Assembly: GCF_004331465.1 (NCBI RefSeq)
Contig: NZ_SJKB01000016.1
Location: 62,001-126,000, forward strand
Direction of reading: 5' to 3'
Length of the DNA stretch: 64,000 bases
From: Kribbella pittospori
GTDB lineage: Bacteria; Actinomycetota; Actinomycetes; Propionibacteriales; Kribbellaceae
Made by a program: the position numbers and the translations under genes. Shown one piece after another: positions 50,708 through 60,400 of the stretch. The notes under the pieces are model-generated. The model searched no databases. It was given only the letters and a program-made list of their open reading frames with translations, and was not told the DNA's origin. Each line of letters starts with the position of its first letter. Positions within the stretch are counted from its first letter, which is position 1.

Positions 50708-51206
50708 TTAACTGTCAATTGACGCCGCGATCCGAGTGGCGAGCGCTGGCTCCAGGGGGTACGGACGTTCCTCAGGGAGCTCGGATTGGGCTTCGCTCGA
50801 CGTCTGCTGATGGATGCGGTGCATGACTGGGGTGACGTCCTCGATGGCTGTGATCCAGTCATGCACGTAGTGCTGTACGGCGTCATGGGACAGACCGATC
50901 TGGATGGAGCGGATGGTGGGTTGGGGCCTTAGGTCGAGGGTCTGCTCCGGGTCCCACTGGATCCGGACGGGAGAGGTGGCGAGGGTTGTGCGCCTAGCGG
51001 TACGCCATCCACAGGAAGGACGGCTTGATCCAGGTCATGCGGGTGCGGCTGAAGGGTGGGACGAAGGTGCCGGCGGCTAGGGCGGGGTCGGCGATTTCGG
51101 GTGGGTAGGCCTGGTAGACGGCGATGGTGGTGTCGTCGTAGAGCGCGCGGATCTGGCGGTACCTGACTGCAGATCCTATGGACTTGAGGGTTGTTGTGGT
51201 GGGCAA
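50708..51206 (-). pseudogene. DUF4291 remnant with internal deletion
   Basis: The 5' part (51206-50994) reads RYRQIRALYDDTTIAVYQAY...MTWIKPSFLWMAYR, a clear DUF4291 N-terminus, and stops at TAG 50996-50994. A second frame further on reads VRIQWDPEQTLDLRPQPTIRSIQIGLSHDAV, then HYVHDWITAIEDVTPVMHRIH, which is the DUF4291 C-terminus, ending at TAA 50710-50708. The middle of the domain is missing. The gene has lost part of its centre and its frame and is dead. Function of the intact family is unknown. Confidence 0.8.
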
Positions 51207-51363
51207 CGGGTTGTAAATGGGTTGAGGGCGGGGGCGGGGGTGCCCATGATGGGCGCATGACTACGACGACTGTGGGTGTGTTGCTGTTGAACTTGGGGGC
51301 CGGATCGGGCGCTCGGGTCCAGCAGCAGGCCGGTCGTTGGGAAGGATCCAGCTTCGGTCAGTC

Positions 51364-51987
51364 GTGACCGCGGCGTTGGTCGCCGGGCTGTTGGCCGGGT
51401 ATGGCATCGCCATGCCGGTCGGGCCTGTGGGGACCTATCTTGTCGCGCTGAGTGCGCGGAGTTCGTTGCGAGTCGGGGCCTGTGCTGCGTTGGGGATCGC
51501 GTCGGCTGACGGCATCTACGCGCTGGTCGCCGCGGTCGCAGGGTCCGCGTTGGCGCCGCTACTCGTGCCGATCGTGATGCCGTTGCGCTGGGTCTCTCTC
51601 GTGGTCCTGCTGGGTCTCGCCGCGATGGGAGCCATCAGGGCGGTACGCCGGTACCGCGCGCACCGGCTGACCGGGATCACCCAGGAGATGCCAGTGGCCG
51701 GACGTACGGCGTACTTCGGGCTGCTCGGTATGACGCTGCTCAGTCCGATGACGGTGATCTACTTCGCAGCCTTGGTCCTCGGCGGATCCGGTTCGTCCGA
51801 TCCAACCGTGGTCGAACGCGTCATCTTCGTACTGGCCGCGTTCATCGCCTCCGCTTCCTGGCAACTCCTACTCGCCTCCGGCGGAGCCCTACTAGGCCGC
51901 GCCCTCACCGGGCACCTCGGCCGCCTACTAACCGCCCTAGCCTCCACGACCCTCATAGCCGCCCTAGCCATCCGCCTGGTCGCGTAG
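51364..51987 (+). CDS. LysE/RhtB-family exporter
   Basis: 207 residues from GTG 51364; an alternative TTG at 51337 adds nine residues. Six hydrophobic helices include AALVAGLLAGYGIAMPVGPVGTYLV, a strong match to the LysE/RhtB N-terminus (GxxxxxxPGP-type), and AYFGLLGMTLLSPMTVIYFAALVLGG. It exports amino acids or similar small molecules. It converges on the MerR gene with a nine-base gap. Confidence 0.88.
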   Translation: MTAALVAGLLAGYGIAMPVGPVGTYLVALSARSSLRVGACAALGIASADGIYALVAAVAGSALAPLLVPIVMPLRWVSLVVLLGLAAMGAIRAVRRYRAHRLTGITQEMPVAGRTAYFGLLGMTLLSPMTVIYFAALVLGGSGSSDPTVVERVIFVLAAFIASASWQLLLASGGALLGRALTGHLGRLLTALASTTLIAALAIRLVA

Positions 51988-51996
51988 AGGTCCGGT

Positions 51997-53022
51997 CTAC
52001 TGCCAGGTGGCGGCGTCGGGGTTGATGTTGTGGGTGCGGGCGTTGGCGTCGATGGACTGGCGGAACCAGGTGGCTAGGCCGGGATGGATCGCGTTGTAGT
52101 GGGCGGCGTAGGCCGGGTCGGACTCGAACATGCGGCCTAGGCAGACCTGCATCTGCCGGGTGAGCGGGAAGTACGACGCGAAGACTTCGCGGTGGCGCTC
52201 GACCAGGTGGTTCGCTTCTGGGCTGCCGGGGGTGACGCCGGCGTCGATCGCTTCCGCGAGGGCGCGATCGAGGTCGGCGACGGCGTTGGCGATGGCCTGC
52301 CATTCCTCCGGTGTGCGGGAGGCTGAGCGTTCGGCGTACTGCTGCCACTGCCTCGTGTCTCCGTAGCGCTCACGGGCCTGGGCTGGCCAGTCCGGGTTCC
52401 AGTGGGGGCCGAGGATCGCGGCCTGCTGCTCGATGGTCAGCAGCAGGCCGCGCTCGTGGGCGTCGATCATCCGATCCAGTCCGGCGCTGAGCTGTTGGAG
52501 GCGGGCGATCCGTTCTTCGATCTGGTCGCGCTGCGCGCGCAGGGCGCCGGGTACGTCTGCGGTCGAGTCGTCCAAGATGGTTCGGATCCGGTCCAGGCCG
52601 AGGCCGAGCTCGCGGTAGACGACGATGCGCTGCAGACGTTCCAGATCACCAGCGGTGTAGAGCCGGTAGCCGCCGGCCGTACGCAGCGACGGTCGCGCCA
52701 GACCGATCTCGTCCCAGTGGTGCAGCGCGCGGACCGTCACGCCCAGCCGAGTCGAGACCTCACCAACGGTCAGACCAGCCGCGTCCGAGACCCGGCTGAG
52801 GTTGGCCGCATTCGAGACACGACTGAGGCCGGCCGCGTCCGAGGCACGGCTGAGGTTGGCCGCGTCCAGGGCACAGCTGAGGTCGGCCGCGTCCGGGGCA
52901 CAGCTGAGGTCGGCCGCGTCCGGGGCACGGCTGAGGTTGGCCGCGTCCAGGGCACAGCTGAGGTCGGCCGCGTCCGGGGCACGGCTGAGGTCGGCGTCAG
53001 TCGCATCAGGCATGCCCCTCAT
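51997..53022 (-). CDS. MerR-family regulator, TipA type, with nine-residue repeats
   Basis: 341 residues from ATG 53022 (ATG 53013 is the alternative). Residues about 10-80 are repeats of DAADLSCAL/DAANLSRAP. The MerR HTH begins near 84 (LTVGEVSTRLGVTVRALHHWDEIGLARPS) with a coiled-coil helix after it. The C-terminal TipAS-like domain (DWPAQARERYGDTRQWQQYAERSASRTPEEWQAIANAVADL) binds peptide antibiotics in TipA. Its start overlaps the end of the glyoxalase-fold gene by 17 bp, so the pair is co-translated. Confidence 0.88.
   Translation of the reverse strand: MRGMPDATDADLSRAPDAADLSCALDAANLSRAPDAADLSCAPDAADLSCALDAANLSRASDAAGLSRVSNAANLSRVSDAAGLTVGEVSTRLGVTVRALHHWDEIGLARPSLRTAGGYRLYTAGDLERLQRIVVYRELGLGLDRIRTILDDSTADVPGALRAQRDQIEERIARLQQLSAGLDRMIDAHERGLLLTIEQQAAILGPHWNPDWPAQARERYGDTRQWQQYAERSASRTPEEWQAIANAVADLDRALAEAIDAGVTPGSPEANHLVERHREVFASYFPLTRQMQVCLGRMFESDPAYAAHYNAIHPGLATWFRQSIDANARTHNINPDAATWQ
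52782..53000. repeat. 27-bp tandem repeat in the TipA-like gene
   Basis: About eight copies of a 27-bp unit (on the plus strand GCCGCGTCC(G/A)GGGCAC(A/G), then CTGAGGT(C/T)G) encode the nine-residue repeats. The distal copies, towards 53000, are nearly identical and those near the HTH are more diverged. This suggests ongoing expansion at the 5' end. Confidence 0.9.
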
Positions 53023-53647
53023 TGTCGCCGCCGCCGGTGCCCGGCGGGGTGATTCCGACGGCTGCAAGGTCCCGCGCCTCCTGACTGGCCGGATCGAAGG
53101 GCTTCGCCGCGGTGAAAACAACCCGTGCGTTCTCGGGCGTGATCACCGTGATGTCGCGCGTGTTCCAGGGCGTATCCCGTGGCCCATCGACAGAGTCCGG
53201 CCGCAACACCCGACAGGCCTCAACAACGGAATCAACCTGACTGAGCACGCACGAGAAACTAACGCTCATCACCGGCCCCCACCCCGGCCCGCTGTCCGCC
53301 GACGCCAGCTCCGGCCCGCTGTCCGTTAGTGCCGGCGCGGGCGCGCTGTCCGCTCGAGCCTGACCTGGCACGCTGTCCGGCGCCTGCGGCTGCATGCTCT
53401 CCGCTGGGACGAGGAGAACGTCCTGGAAGGCCCAGCGACGCAGGTGCACGATGCTTCCGGGGATGCTGAACAGCTCGATGAACCCGAGCCCACGAACCCA
53501 GAAATCCGTCGATGCCGCCAGGTCGCTTGTGGGGATCGTGACGAATGCGGGCATGGCATAGATGCCACGGAACGGCTCCGGCGGAACCGCATCCGGGCCG
53601 GCGTCGGGCACAGGACTCATCTCGAACGCGTCGTAGTAGTCGCTCAT
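53006..53647 (-). CDS. Glyoxalase/VOC-fold protein
   Basis: 213 residues from ATG 53647 behind a GGAGGG-type site. The VOC fold is recognisable in MPAFVTIPTSDLAASTDFWVRGLGFIELFSIPGSIVHLRRWAFQDVLLVP and MSVSFSCVLSQVDSVVEACRVL. Between the two halves lies a low-complexity insert of about 45 residues (ADSAPAPALTDSGPELASADSGPG). It may be an antibiotic-binding or isomerase-type VOC protein. Coupling to the TipA-like regulator suggests a drug-binding role, which is inference. Confidence 0.82.
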   Translation of the reverse strand: MSDYYDAFEMSPVPDAGPDAVPPEPFRGIYAMPAFVTIPTSDLAASTDFWVRGLGFIELFSIPGSIVHLRRWAFQDVLLVPAESMQPQAPDSVPGQARADSAPAPALTDSGPELASADSGPGWGPVMSVSFSCVLSQVDSVVEACRVLRPDSVDGPRDTPWNTRDITVITPENARVVFTAAKPFDPASQEARDLAAVGITPPGTGGGDNEGHA

Positions 53648-53699
53648 GCACCCCACCCTCCAGCCTCACGCTACGTGAGGGTCAAGCCAGATTCGCGGA

Positions 53700-54045
53700 T
53701 CTCGCCCTACCTCCGGGTCCCGCCTTGTCCCCGGTCCCCGTCCTGTCCCCGGTTCCGCGCCCCGTGCCCGGGTCCGCGCCCGTGCCCCGGGTACCGTCCT
53801 GTCCCCGGGTCCCCGCCTTGTCCTCGGGTCCCGTCCTGTGCCGGGGTCCCGCCAACCGTGCCCGGGTCCTGTTCTGTCCTCGGGTCCGCGCCCGGTGCCC
53901 GGGTCCTGTTCTGTCCTCGGGTCCGCGCCCGGTGCCCGGGTCCTGTTCTGTCCTCGGGTCCCCGCCCTGTCCTCGGGTCCCCGCCCTGTCCTCGGGTCCC
54001 CGCCTTGTCCTCGGGTCCCGTCCTGTGCCCGGGTCCGCCCCGTCG
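53700..54045. repeat. GC-rich minisatellite between genes
   Basis: The 452-bp gap 53648-54099 holds no supported gene. It is filled with direct repeats: a 37-bp unit (starting CTGTTCTGTCCTCGGGTCC) twice exactly near 53869-53942, and a 19-bp unit TGTCCTCGGGTCCCCGCCC three or four times near 53948-54018. More diverged CCCGGGTCC-containing copies lie to the left. All six frames stay open through much of the array, so the open frames there are uninformative. Confidence 0.9.
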
Positions 54046-54099
54046 CCGGGTGCCGCCTGGGAGGGTGGTGTGGGCTTGGGTCGGGGTTCTTCGGGGAGG

Positions 54100-57000
54100 T
54101 TAGAGGCGGCGTTCGGTGGCTGTGGTGGGGTTGAGGAACAGGAGGATGGGCGTGGCGGTGTTGGGGAGGATGGCTGCGTACGCCTGGAGTTGGGGTGCGT
54201 AGTAGGCGACCCGGCTGTCCAGCGCTGCGGCGGGGATGGCGTCGGTCTTGTAGTCGACGATCGTGAGGCGGCCGTCGTCCTCGCGGTAGATGAGGTCGAC
54301 GAAACCCTCGAGGATCGTGCCGTCGGGCTGGACGGTGCCGACGTACGACTCGCGCCAGTGCTCCCGAGCGGCGGCGCGTTGAACCACCTCGGATGCCAGC
54401 GCCGAACGCGCGAGCGCCGTGACGACATCGGCGTACTCGAGGACACCTTCGGCAAGGCACTGCGCCGACACCGCGGCCTCGAGCCCGGCGCCGTTGCTCA
54501 GGTCAACCACCTGGAGTACGCCGTGAACCGCGCGACCGATCGCGGTGCCGTAGCGGCCCTTCGACCACGGCGGCAGCTCGAGATCGCGAGGCGCCTTCGC
54601 CGTCCCAGGATCCACCTCGGCCAACGCGACATCAGGCCCGGTGCCCTCCAAACCGGAGGCGCTCTGTGCAGAGCGGGCGCGACTCGCGGCGCGGGCCGCG
54701 GACACGCGCGTGTCCCACTCGGTACGGGCGATTGGCGGAGTGACGTCGGCCGTAGTCCGCGGATCGCGCACGACCGGCGCCGGGCTCTCGAACAGCGTCC
54801 CGTGCGGAGCCTCAACCCCGCCGGCGGAAGCGAGGAGCTCCGCGTTGCTGGAGTGCTTGCGGTTGCCGGAGCGATGCAGCGAGACGACGAGATGGTCGCG
54901 GGCGCGGGTGGCCGCGACGTACAGCAGCCGGCGGCGTTCGAACCCGTCCATCTGCTCGTCAACCGGCTGGACGAGGTCGAAGTCCTCGGTCTGCACCGAC
55001 GACTTCAGCTTGACCGCATAACCGCCATCCTGCGGCCACAGCACCTGCACGCCGCGCTGCCGGTTCGGCGCCGCGGTCATGCCGGACAGGATGACGATCG
55101 GGAACTCCAGGCCCTTCGCAGCATGGATCGTCATCACCCGCACCGCGTCCGCGTCGGTCTCGGGCAGGACCGCCTCGGCGACTCGTGACGTCTCCTCACC
55201 TTGGTGCGCGGCCCAGGCGAGGTACGAACGCAGGCCGCCATGCTCAACCTCGGACCACGCGCGAGCCTGGTCGACGACGAAACGGATCCGGCGCCAGGCA
55301 TCGCGCGCTCGCGGGCCGATCGCGGCCACCTCGAGCATGCGGCGATCGGCCACGATCTTGGCCAGGACCTCGCTCGGGGTGAGCCAACGCGAGGCGTAGT
55401 ACGTCCGGCGGAGCCACTCGATCGCCTCGCCCACCGGATGCGTGAGCAACTGGTCCGGGATCGGCGCGGTCAAGGTGAAGGAGCCACCAGAGCGCTTCCA
55501 CACGAAGAGGTCGTCGTCGCCGCACCCGAACAGCGGGGAACGCAAGGTGGTGACAAGCGCAAGTTGGTCGCTCGGATCACCCAGCGCCCGAGCACAGGCA
55601 AGCAGGTCGCGCACCTCGGCGGTCTGGTAGACAAGCGAACTTGCCTCGGCGCGATACGGGATGTCCGCGCGATCAAGGGCATCCTCGAGGAACGGCAGCG
55701 ACGTACGGGCTGGAACCAGTACGGCGATGTCGCCGGCCTCGGCCGCCCGCCAGACCCCGGCGCGCTCGTCGTACACCTGCCAGCCGTCACGGAGCGCCTG
55801 CTCGATGACGGCGGCAACGTCGATGGCTTCCCGCTCGCGCAGGACGGACGCCTGTGCGCGGGGAAGGTCGGCATGTGGCTCGGACCCGAGGATGGTGACG
55901 GCAGGACCCGAGACGGACTCGTCGTACTCCACCGGTGCCGCAGCCTCAGACACGACGTCACCGGGCCGCCGGAAGGGAAGAACGGCCGCGAGATCAGTGA
56001 CCTGATCGTCATCCTCATCACCAAAGCCGAGGAGCGACAGCTGATCGCCGCTGACACTGGATGGTTGTTCGGTCTTAGGTATGGACGGTTTCCCGGTCGG
56101 ACCGCTCCGATGCGGCGACAGCGACTGGTACGACGGCTGAGCAGCCTCCTGCGGCTGGATCAGCGTCTCGAAGACCGTGTTGATCCAGGTCAGGATCGGC
56201 GGCACCGTACGGAAGTTCGTCGTCAGCGCGACCGTCTCACCCAGCAGGTCCTGCGCCGTCAGGTACGTCGCGATGTTCGCCCGACGGAAGCGGTAGATCG
56301 ACTGTTTCGGGTCGCCGACCACGAACAGCCGGCCCTCCGGTACCTCGACGTCACGCCAGTCCTCGGCGTCCGCCTCCGCGCCGCCCGCGATCCGGACCGC
56401 CAGCTCGATCTGAATCGGATCGGTGTCCTGGAACTCGTCCAGCAGCAGCCGCTCGTACCGCTCCTGCAGCGCCGACCGCACCGACGGCTCTCGCCGGAGC
56501 AGATCGCGCGCCAGCACCAGCAGGTCGTGGAACTCGAGCCGCCCCTCGGCCCGTCGCAGCTCCGCCGACTCCAGCACCCGCTCCGCGATCCAGTGCGAAA
56601 GGTGCCGAAGGCAAGCATCCAGCAGCAGGTCGACCAGGGAGTTGGCCACGTCGACGACCGCGGAGCAGTCGTCGCGCACCTTGGTGATGTCCGGCCAGTT
56701 CTCCTTGCGCCCGATCCGGCCGATCTTCAGCCCCCGCAACGACTGCAGGATCGCCAGCTGCCGCTCCTGGTCGGTCGCGGCGTCCAGCATCACCCCGAGC
56801 TCGCGGAGGTAGTGCACCTTCGGCAGCAGCCGGTCCTCGGGATCCATGCACGCCTCGGCCACCCCGCCGATCTGCGCGGCGGCCGCGATCAGACCGCTGA
56901 GATCCGGCATCGCCACCAACTCGGGCGGCTCCACCAGTACGCGCTCGGCAATGAGGTCCCAGTCGTTGCCGAACAGCCGCGCCAGCGATCGCAGATGCTT

Positions 57001-57498
57001 CAGCTCGACGCCGACCGCCATCGCCAGCAGCAACGGCTCGGCGATCGAGTCGTCGTCCAGCAACTGCTGCTGCAACTCCGCCCAGCGTTCCTCGAAGGCG
57101 ACCGACGACCCGACCTCGTCCAGTACGTCGATCAGCGGCGGCAGGCCGGCCTCGATCGGATGCGCCAGCAGAAGTTGCTGCGCGAACGCGTGCAACGTCC
57201 CGATCGACGCGGAGTCGAGGTCGTCCAACGCCTCGTCCGCCTGCGCCCTGGCCGGTCCCTTCCGCGCCTTCTCGAACTCGACCCGCAGCCGGTCGCGCAG
57301 CTCCGCCCCGGCCTTCTCGGTGAAGGTGACGGCCGCGATCGTCCGTAGCGGTACGCCGTCCCGGAGTACCAGCGTGGTGACCCGATCGACCAGCGCGTGC
57401 GTCTTCCCCGACCCGGCGCCCGCCTCGACGAACAGTGTCGACCACGTGTCCGACCGGATCCGCTCGCGGGCCGGCTCGTCCAGCAGTTGCTCACTCAT
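54100..57498 (-). CDS. AddA/RecB-like UvrD helicase-nuclease
   Basis: 1132 residues. Walker A EAGAGSGKT at 25-33; AAVTFTEKAGAELRDRLR; Walker B LLLDEFQDTDPIQ near 355; VVGDPKQSIYRFRRAN; MTIHAAKGLEFPIVILSG and LYVAATRARDHLVVSLHR. The C-terminal RecB-type nuclease domain (about 1050-1120) has EGFVDLIYREDDGRLTIVDYKTD and YAPQLQAYAAIL. It would process double-strand breaks with the overlapping upstream gene product (overlap 8 bp). It resembles the AddA half of AddAB more than mycobacterial AdnA/AdnB. Confidence 0.9.
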   Translation of the reverse strand: MSEQLLDEPARERIRSDTWSTLFVEAGAGSGKTHALVDRVTTLVLRDGVPLRTIAAVTFTEKAGAELRDRLRVEFEKARKGPARAQADEALDDLDSASIGTLHAFAQQLLLAHPIEAGLPPLIDVLDEVGSSVAFEERWAELQQQLLDDDSIAEPLLLAMAVGVELKHLRSLARLFGNDWDLIAERVLVEPPELVAMPDLSGLIAAAAQIGGVAEACMDPEDRLLPKVHYLRELGVMLDAATDQERQLAILQSLRGLKIGRIGRKENWPDITKVRDDCSAVVDVANSLVDLLLDACLRHLSHWIAERVLESAELRRAEGRLEFHDLLVLARDLLRREPSVRSALQERYERLLLDEFQDTDPIQIELAVRIAGGAEADAEDWRDVEVPEGRLFVVGDPKQSIYRFRRANIATYLTAQDLLGETVALTTNFRTVPPILTWINTVFETLIQPQEAAQPSYQSLSPHRSGPTGKPSIPKTEQPSSVSGDQLSLLGFGDEDDDQVTDLAAVLPFRRPGDVVSEAAAPVEYDESVSGPAVTILGSEPHADLPRAQASVLREREAIDVAAVIEQALRDGWQVYDERAGVWRAAEAGDIAVLVPARTSLPFLEDALDRADIPYRAEASSLVYQTAEVRDLLACARALGDPSDQLALVTTLRSPLFGCGDDDLFVWKRSGGSFTLTAPIPDQLLTHPVGEAIEWLRRTYYASRWLTPSEVLAKIVADRRMLEVAAIGPRARDAWRRIRFVVDQARAWSEVEHGGLRSYLAWAAHQGEETSRVAEAVLPETDADAVRVMTIHAAKGLEFPIVILSGMTAAPNRQRGVQVLWPQDGGYAVKLKSSVQTEDFDLVQPVDEQMDGFERRRLLYVAATRARDHLVVSLHRSGNRKHSSNAELLASAGGVEAPHGTLFESPAPVVRDPRTTADVTPPIARTEWDTRVSAARAASRARSAQSASGLEGTGPDVALAEVDPGTAKAPRDLELPPWSKGRYGTAIGRAVHGVLQVVDLSNGAGLEAAVSAQCLAEGVLEYADVVTALARSALASEVVQRAAAREHWRESYVGTVQPDGTILEGFVDLIYREDDGRLTIVDYKTDAIPAAALDSRVAYYAPQLQAYAAILPNTATPILLFLNPTTATERRL

Positions 57499-60400
57499 CG
57501 CCGGCCTCCTCGTACACGACCGGGTCGATCAACCGGACCAGACGCTCCAACGCCGGATCGTGGCGCTTGCGGTCCCACCGCGCCCGCACCTCGCTGTGGC
57601 CGAGGCCGTCGGGGTTGCAATACGGACACTGCACCCAGAGGAAGTCCGGGATCTCCGGTGCCTTCGGCGGGAAGAACCCGGCCGCGATCGACGACACGAT
57701 CACGTCGAGGGTGTCGACGTACCGCGCCTCGACCTCCGGGGTCAGCGGCACCGGGATCCGCTTCCCGCCGCGCCGGACGAACCAGTACGACGCCTCGACC
57801 GGGGTCGACTGCTCTCCCAGGCGAGCGCGGGCCGCATAGGCGTACACCGGCAGCTGCAGCTTCGTCCCGCCCGCGACCGGGTCGGACTCGATCGCCTCGT
57901 ACCGCGAGAACCCTCCGGTCTTCACATCCGTGACGTAGATCGTCCCGTCCTGACCGAGGTCGACCATGTCGGCCGAACCGCGGAGCAGCACGCGTCCCGA
58001 TGGCACCAGGATCTCGACCGGCGGCTCGCCCTCGAACCCGAACCGCAGCTCGCTCGCCACCACCGACGCATCCCGCAGCGAACGCCATCGCTCGTCGTCG
58101 GCGAGCAGCTCCATCAGGTCGTGCAGGATCCGCAGCCGCTCGCGCTGCCACAAGCGCGGATGCCCGGTCAGCCCTTCCGCCTCGAACTGATCGGCCAGGT
58201 CCGCACCGATTGCCAGCAGCAAGCTCCGCTGCTCGGCCGACCACGGCTCGCCGTACCCGGGCAACGAACCGGCCAGCCGCGAGACGAACGCATCGAGACT
58301 GTTGTGGATCAGGTTGCCGATCTGCAGTGGCGAGATGACGAGCAGGTCCTCCGGCGCCTCGAGCGGCTCCACCTGAAGCAACCGCTCGACGAAGTACGCA
58401 TGCGGGCAGGTCGCGTACGCCTCCAGGGACGTCGGCGACGCGATCCGGTCCTCCACCGCGTACTCCGGCAAGCCCGGCACCCCGGACAGGTCGCCGTCGA
58501 ACCGAGTGAACGCGTTGCTGCCACGCCCTCGCAGCAGCTCGCGCGCACGTACCAACACCGCGTCGTTCAGCCACAACCCAGCCGCCGCCGACCGGACCTG
58601 CCACTCCTGCTCCGTCGCAGGGATGGTTGCCGTCGTCAACGATCCCGCGTACGACGCCGACGTCCGCAGTCGGTCGCCGTACTCGCCCTGGTCCCACTGT
58701 GTCGCCGCGAGTGCGTGATCGCCGGTCAGCGATCGCAACGACCCGAGCAACCAGCGCGTCGGCAATCGCCGTGAGGATCGGCGCAGATCGCCACGTGGGA
58801 ACGACGCCACCACCTTCCGAGACCCGGCAGAGAACGCAGCCAACAGGTGCCGCTGCTTCTCGTCCAGCCGATCCCGGAACGACGCCAACTCCGGCGCCGC
58901 GGCCTCGCGAACCCGATGCGGAAGCAACGCGTCCTCGTGCACCCGACCCGGATACAGATCCTCCGACAGGCCGACGACGTAGACGATGTCGGCCGACAAT
59001 CCGATGCTCGCGGACATCGGCGCCACCAGTACGCCGGTGCCGAATGTGCCGACGCGGGGGAGCGACTGCTGCAACTCCAGATCCAGTACGTCGCGCAGCA
59101 CCGCGAGGCTGGCCGGCGTACCGAGCTCGTCCAACGTGGACAGGCCTTTCAGCGATCCCTCGACCGCCGCAGCGGCGTACTGCTCCTCGATCGGGAGGGA
59201 CGAGTAGTCGCCGAGCAGATCGTGGAAGAGTTGCAGGACGCCGTCGGCCAGCTCGGCCCACGTCTCCAACAGCGTGAGAGCACCCAGGCGACGCCGAAGC
59301 TCTGAAGCGAAGGCATGCAACCGCTCGGCCCGCTCCGCGTTGTACCGCGCGCGCCGGATCGCGGCCGGCCGTGAATCCTCGGCGGCCTCTTCCTGATTCG
59401 CCGTACGACGCTCGGCCTCGGCGTACCGAGCCAGACGCGTATCCCAGTCGTCGCCGCGAACCACACCAGCGGCCCGAGACATGCGCTCCCACTGCGGCAC
59501 CGGGATCCGCTCTCCGGTGAAGTCGCGCGTCGGCGCGTTGGCGAGCGCACGGAACACATCGGCCCGTGGCAGGTCGTGGTCGACGAGCGCCAGCACCTCG
59601 AGCAGAGTCCGTGCGATCGCCCGCTCGTGCACCGGCCGCGTGCCGGGACCGTTGACCTCGATCTGCGCCGCGGCGAGATGCTCGTGCAGGAGCCGTGCGT
59701 ACGGCGCCGCGGCCGTGTACAGCACCGCGATGCGATGGGCCGGAGTGCGCTCCAGGGACGCGACCACATCGCGAACCACACAACGCACCTCGTCGTCGGC
59801 ATCGGACGCATTCAGGATCTCGGTCGCGACCGGGTAGTTCTTCGAGATCGACGTTGGCAGATCGATGCCGATGCGTTCCAGCGAACGCCGCACCGCACGG
59901 TCCGCCCGCCGTACGTCGGTCAGACCGATGATGACCGTGAGGTCTGCAGCCGCGGCGCCGAGCTCCTCGACGAAGGCGGCCTCGGACTGGGTGAGCTCCT
60001 GGGGCAGATACAGAACCAGAGCCCCCAGCTCACCGACGATCGCGGGGTCTGCGGCGACGCGTGCAGCCGCGGCGCGGAGTAGATCGGTCTCGTCGTACCA
60101 ATCCGCGCCGAGCTCTGTGGTGACGTGGCGGTGGAGCCGGACCAGGTCGGGGCCGAGCACGGATGCACCGGCGACGTTGTCGAGCGCCGCATCGGTCAGG
60201 TCGCGGAGCTCGCGGTGGGCTGACGCAAGCGCTTGGATCGTCGATGGATGCTCGGCGACGTCCTGGAAGATCCCGGGCGCCTTCGAGAGCGCGGTCCGCC
60301 AGGTCGCGGCCACGATCGGACGCGTGGCCGGCCGACGCGGCGACAGCACACCGGCCGCGAGCTGCTCGGCCAATCGCTCCAAGGTCGCCAGATAGAGGCC

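Noticed and set aside
51257..51367. Short open frame beginning MTTTTVGVLLLNLG, resembling the start of ferrochelatase
   Set aside because: Similarity ends after about 14 residues and the frame stops after 36; too little to call a remnant.
53666..54460. Minus-strand open frames reading through the minisatellite
   Set aside because: Produced by the tandem repeats, which keep all frames open; no start signal or domain.
55201..57348. Long plus-strand open frame of 715 codons opposite the AddA-like gene
   Set aside because: Arg/Gln/His-rich translation with no motif; antisense shadow of a helicase gene with all motifs intact.
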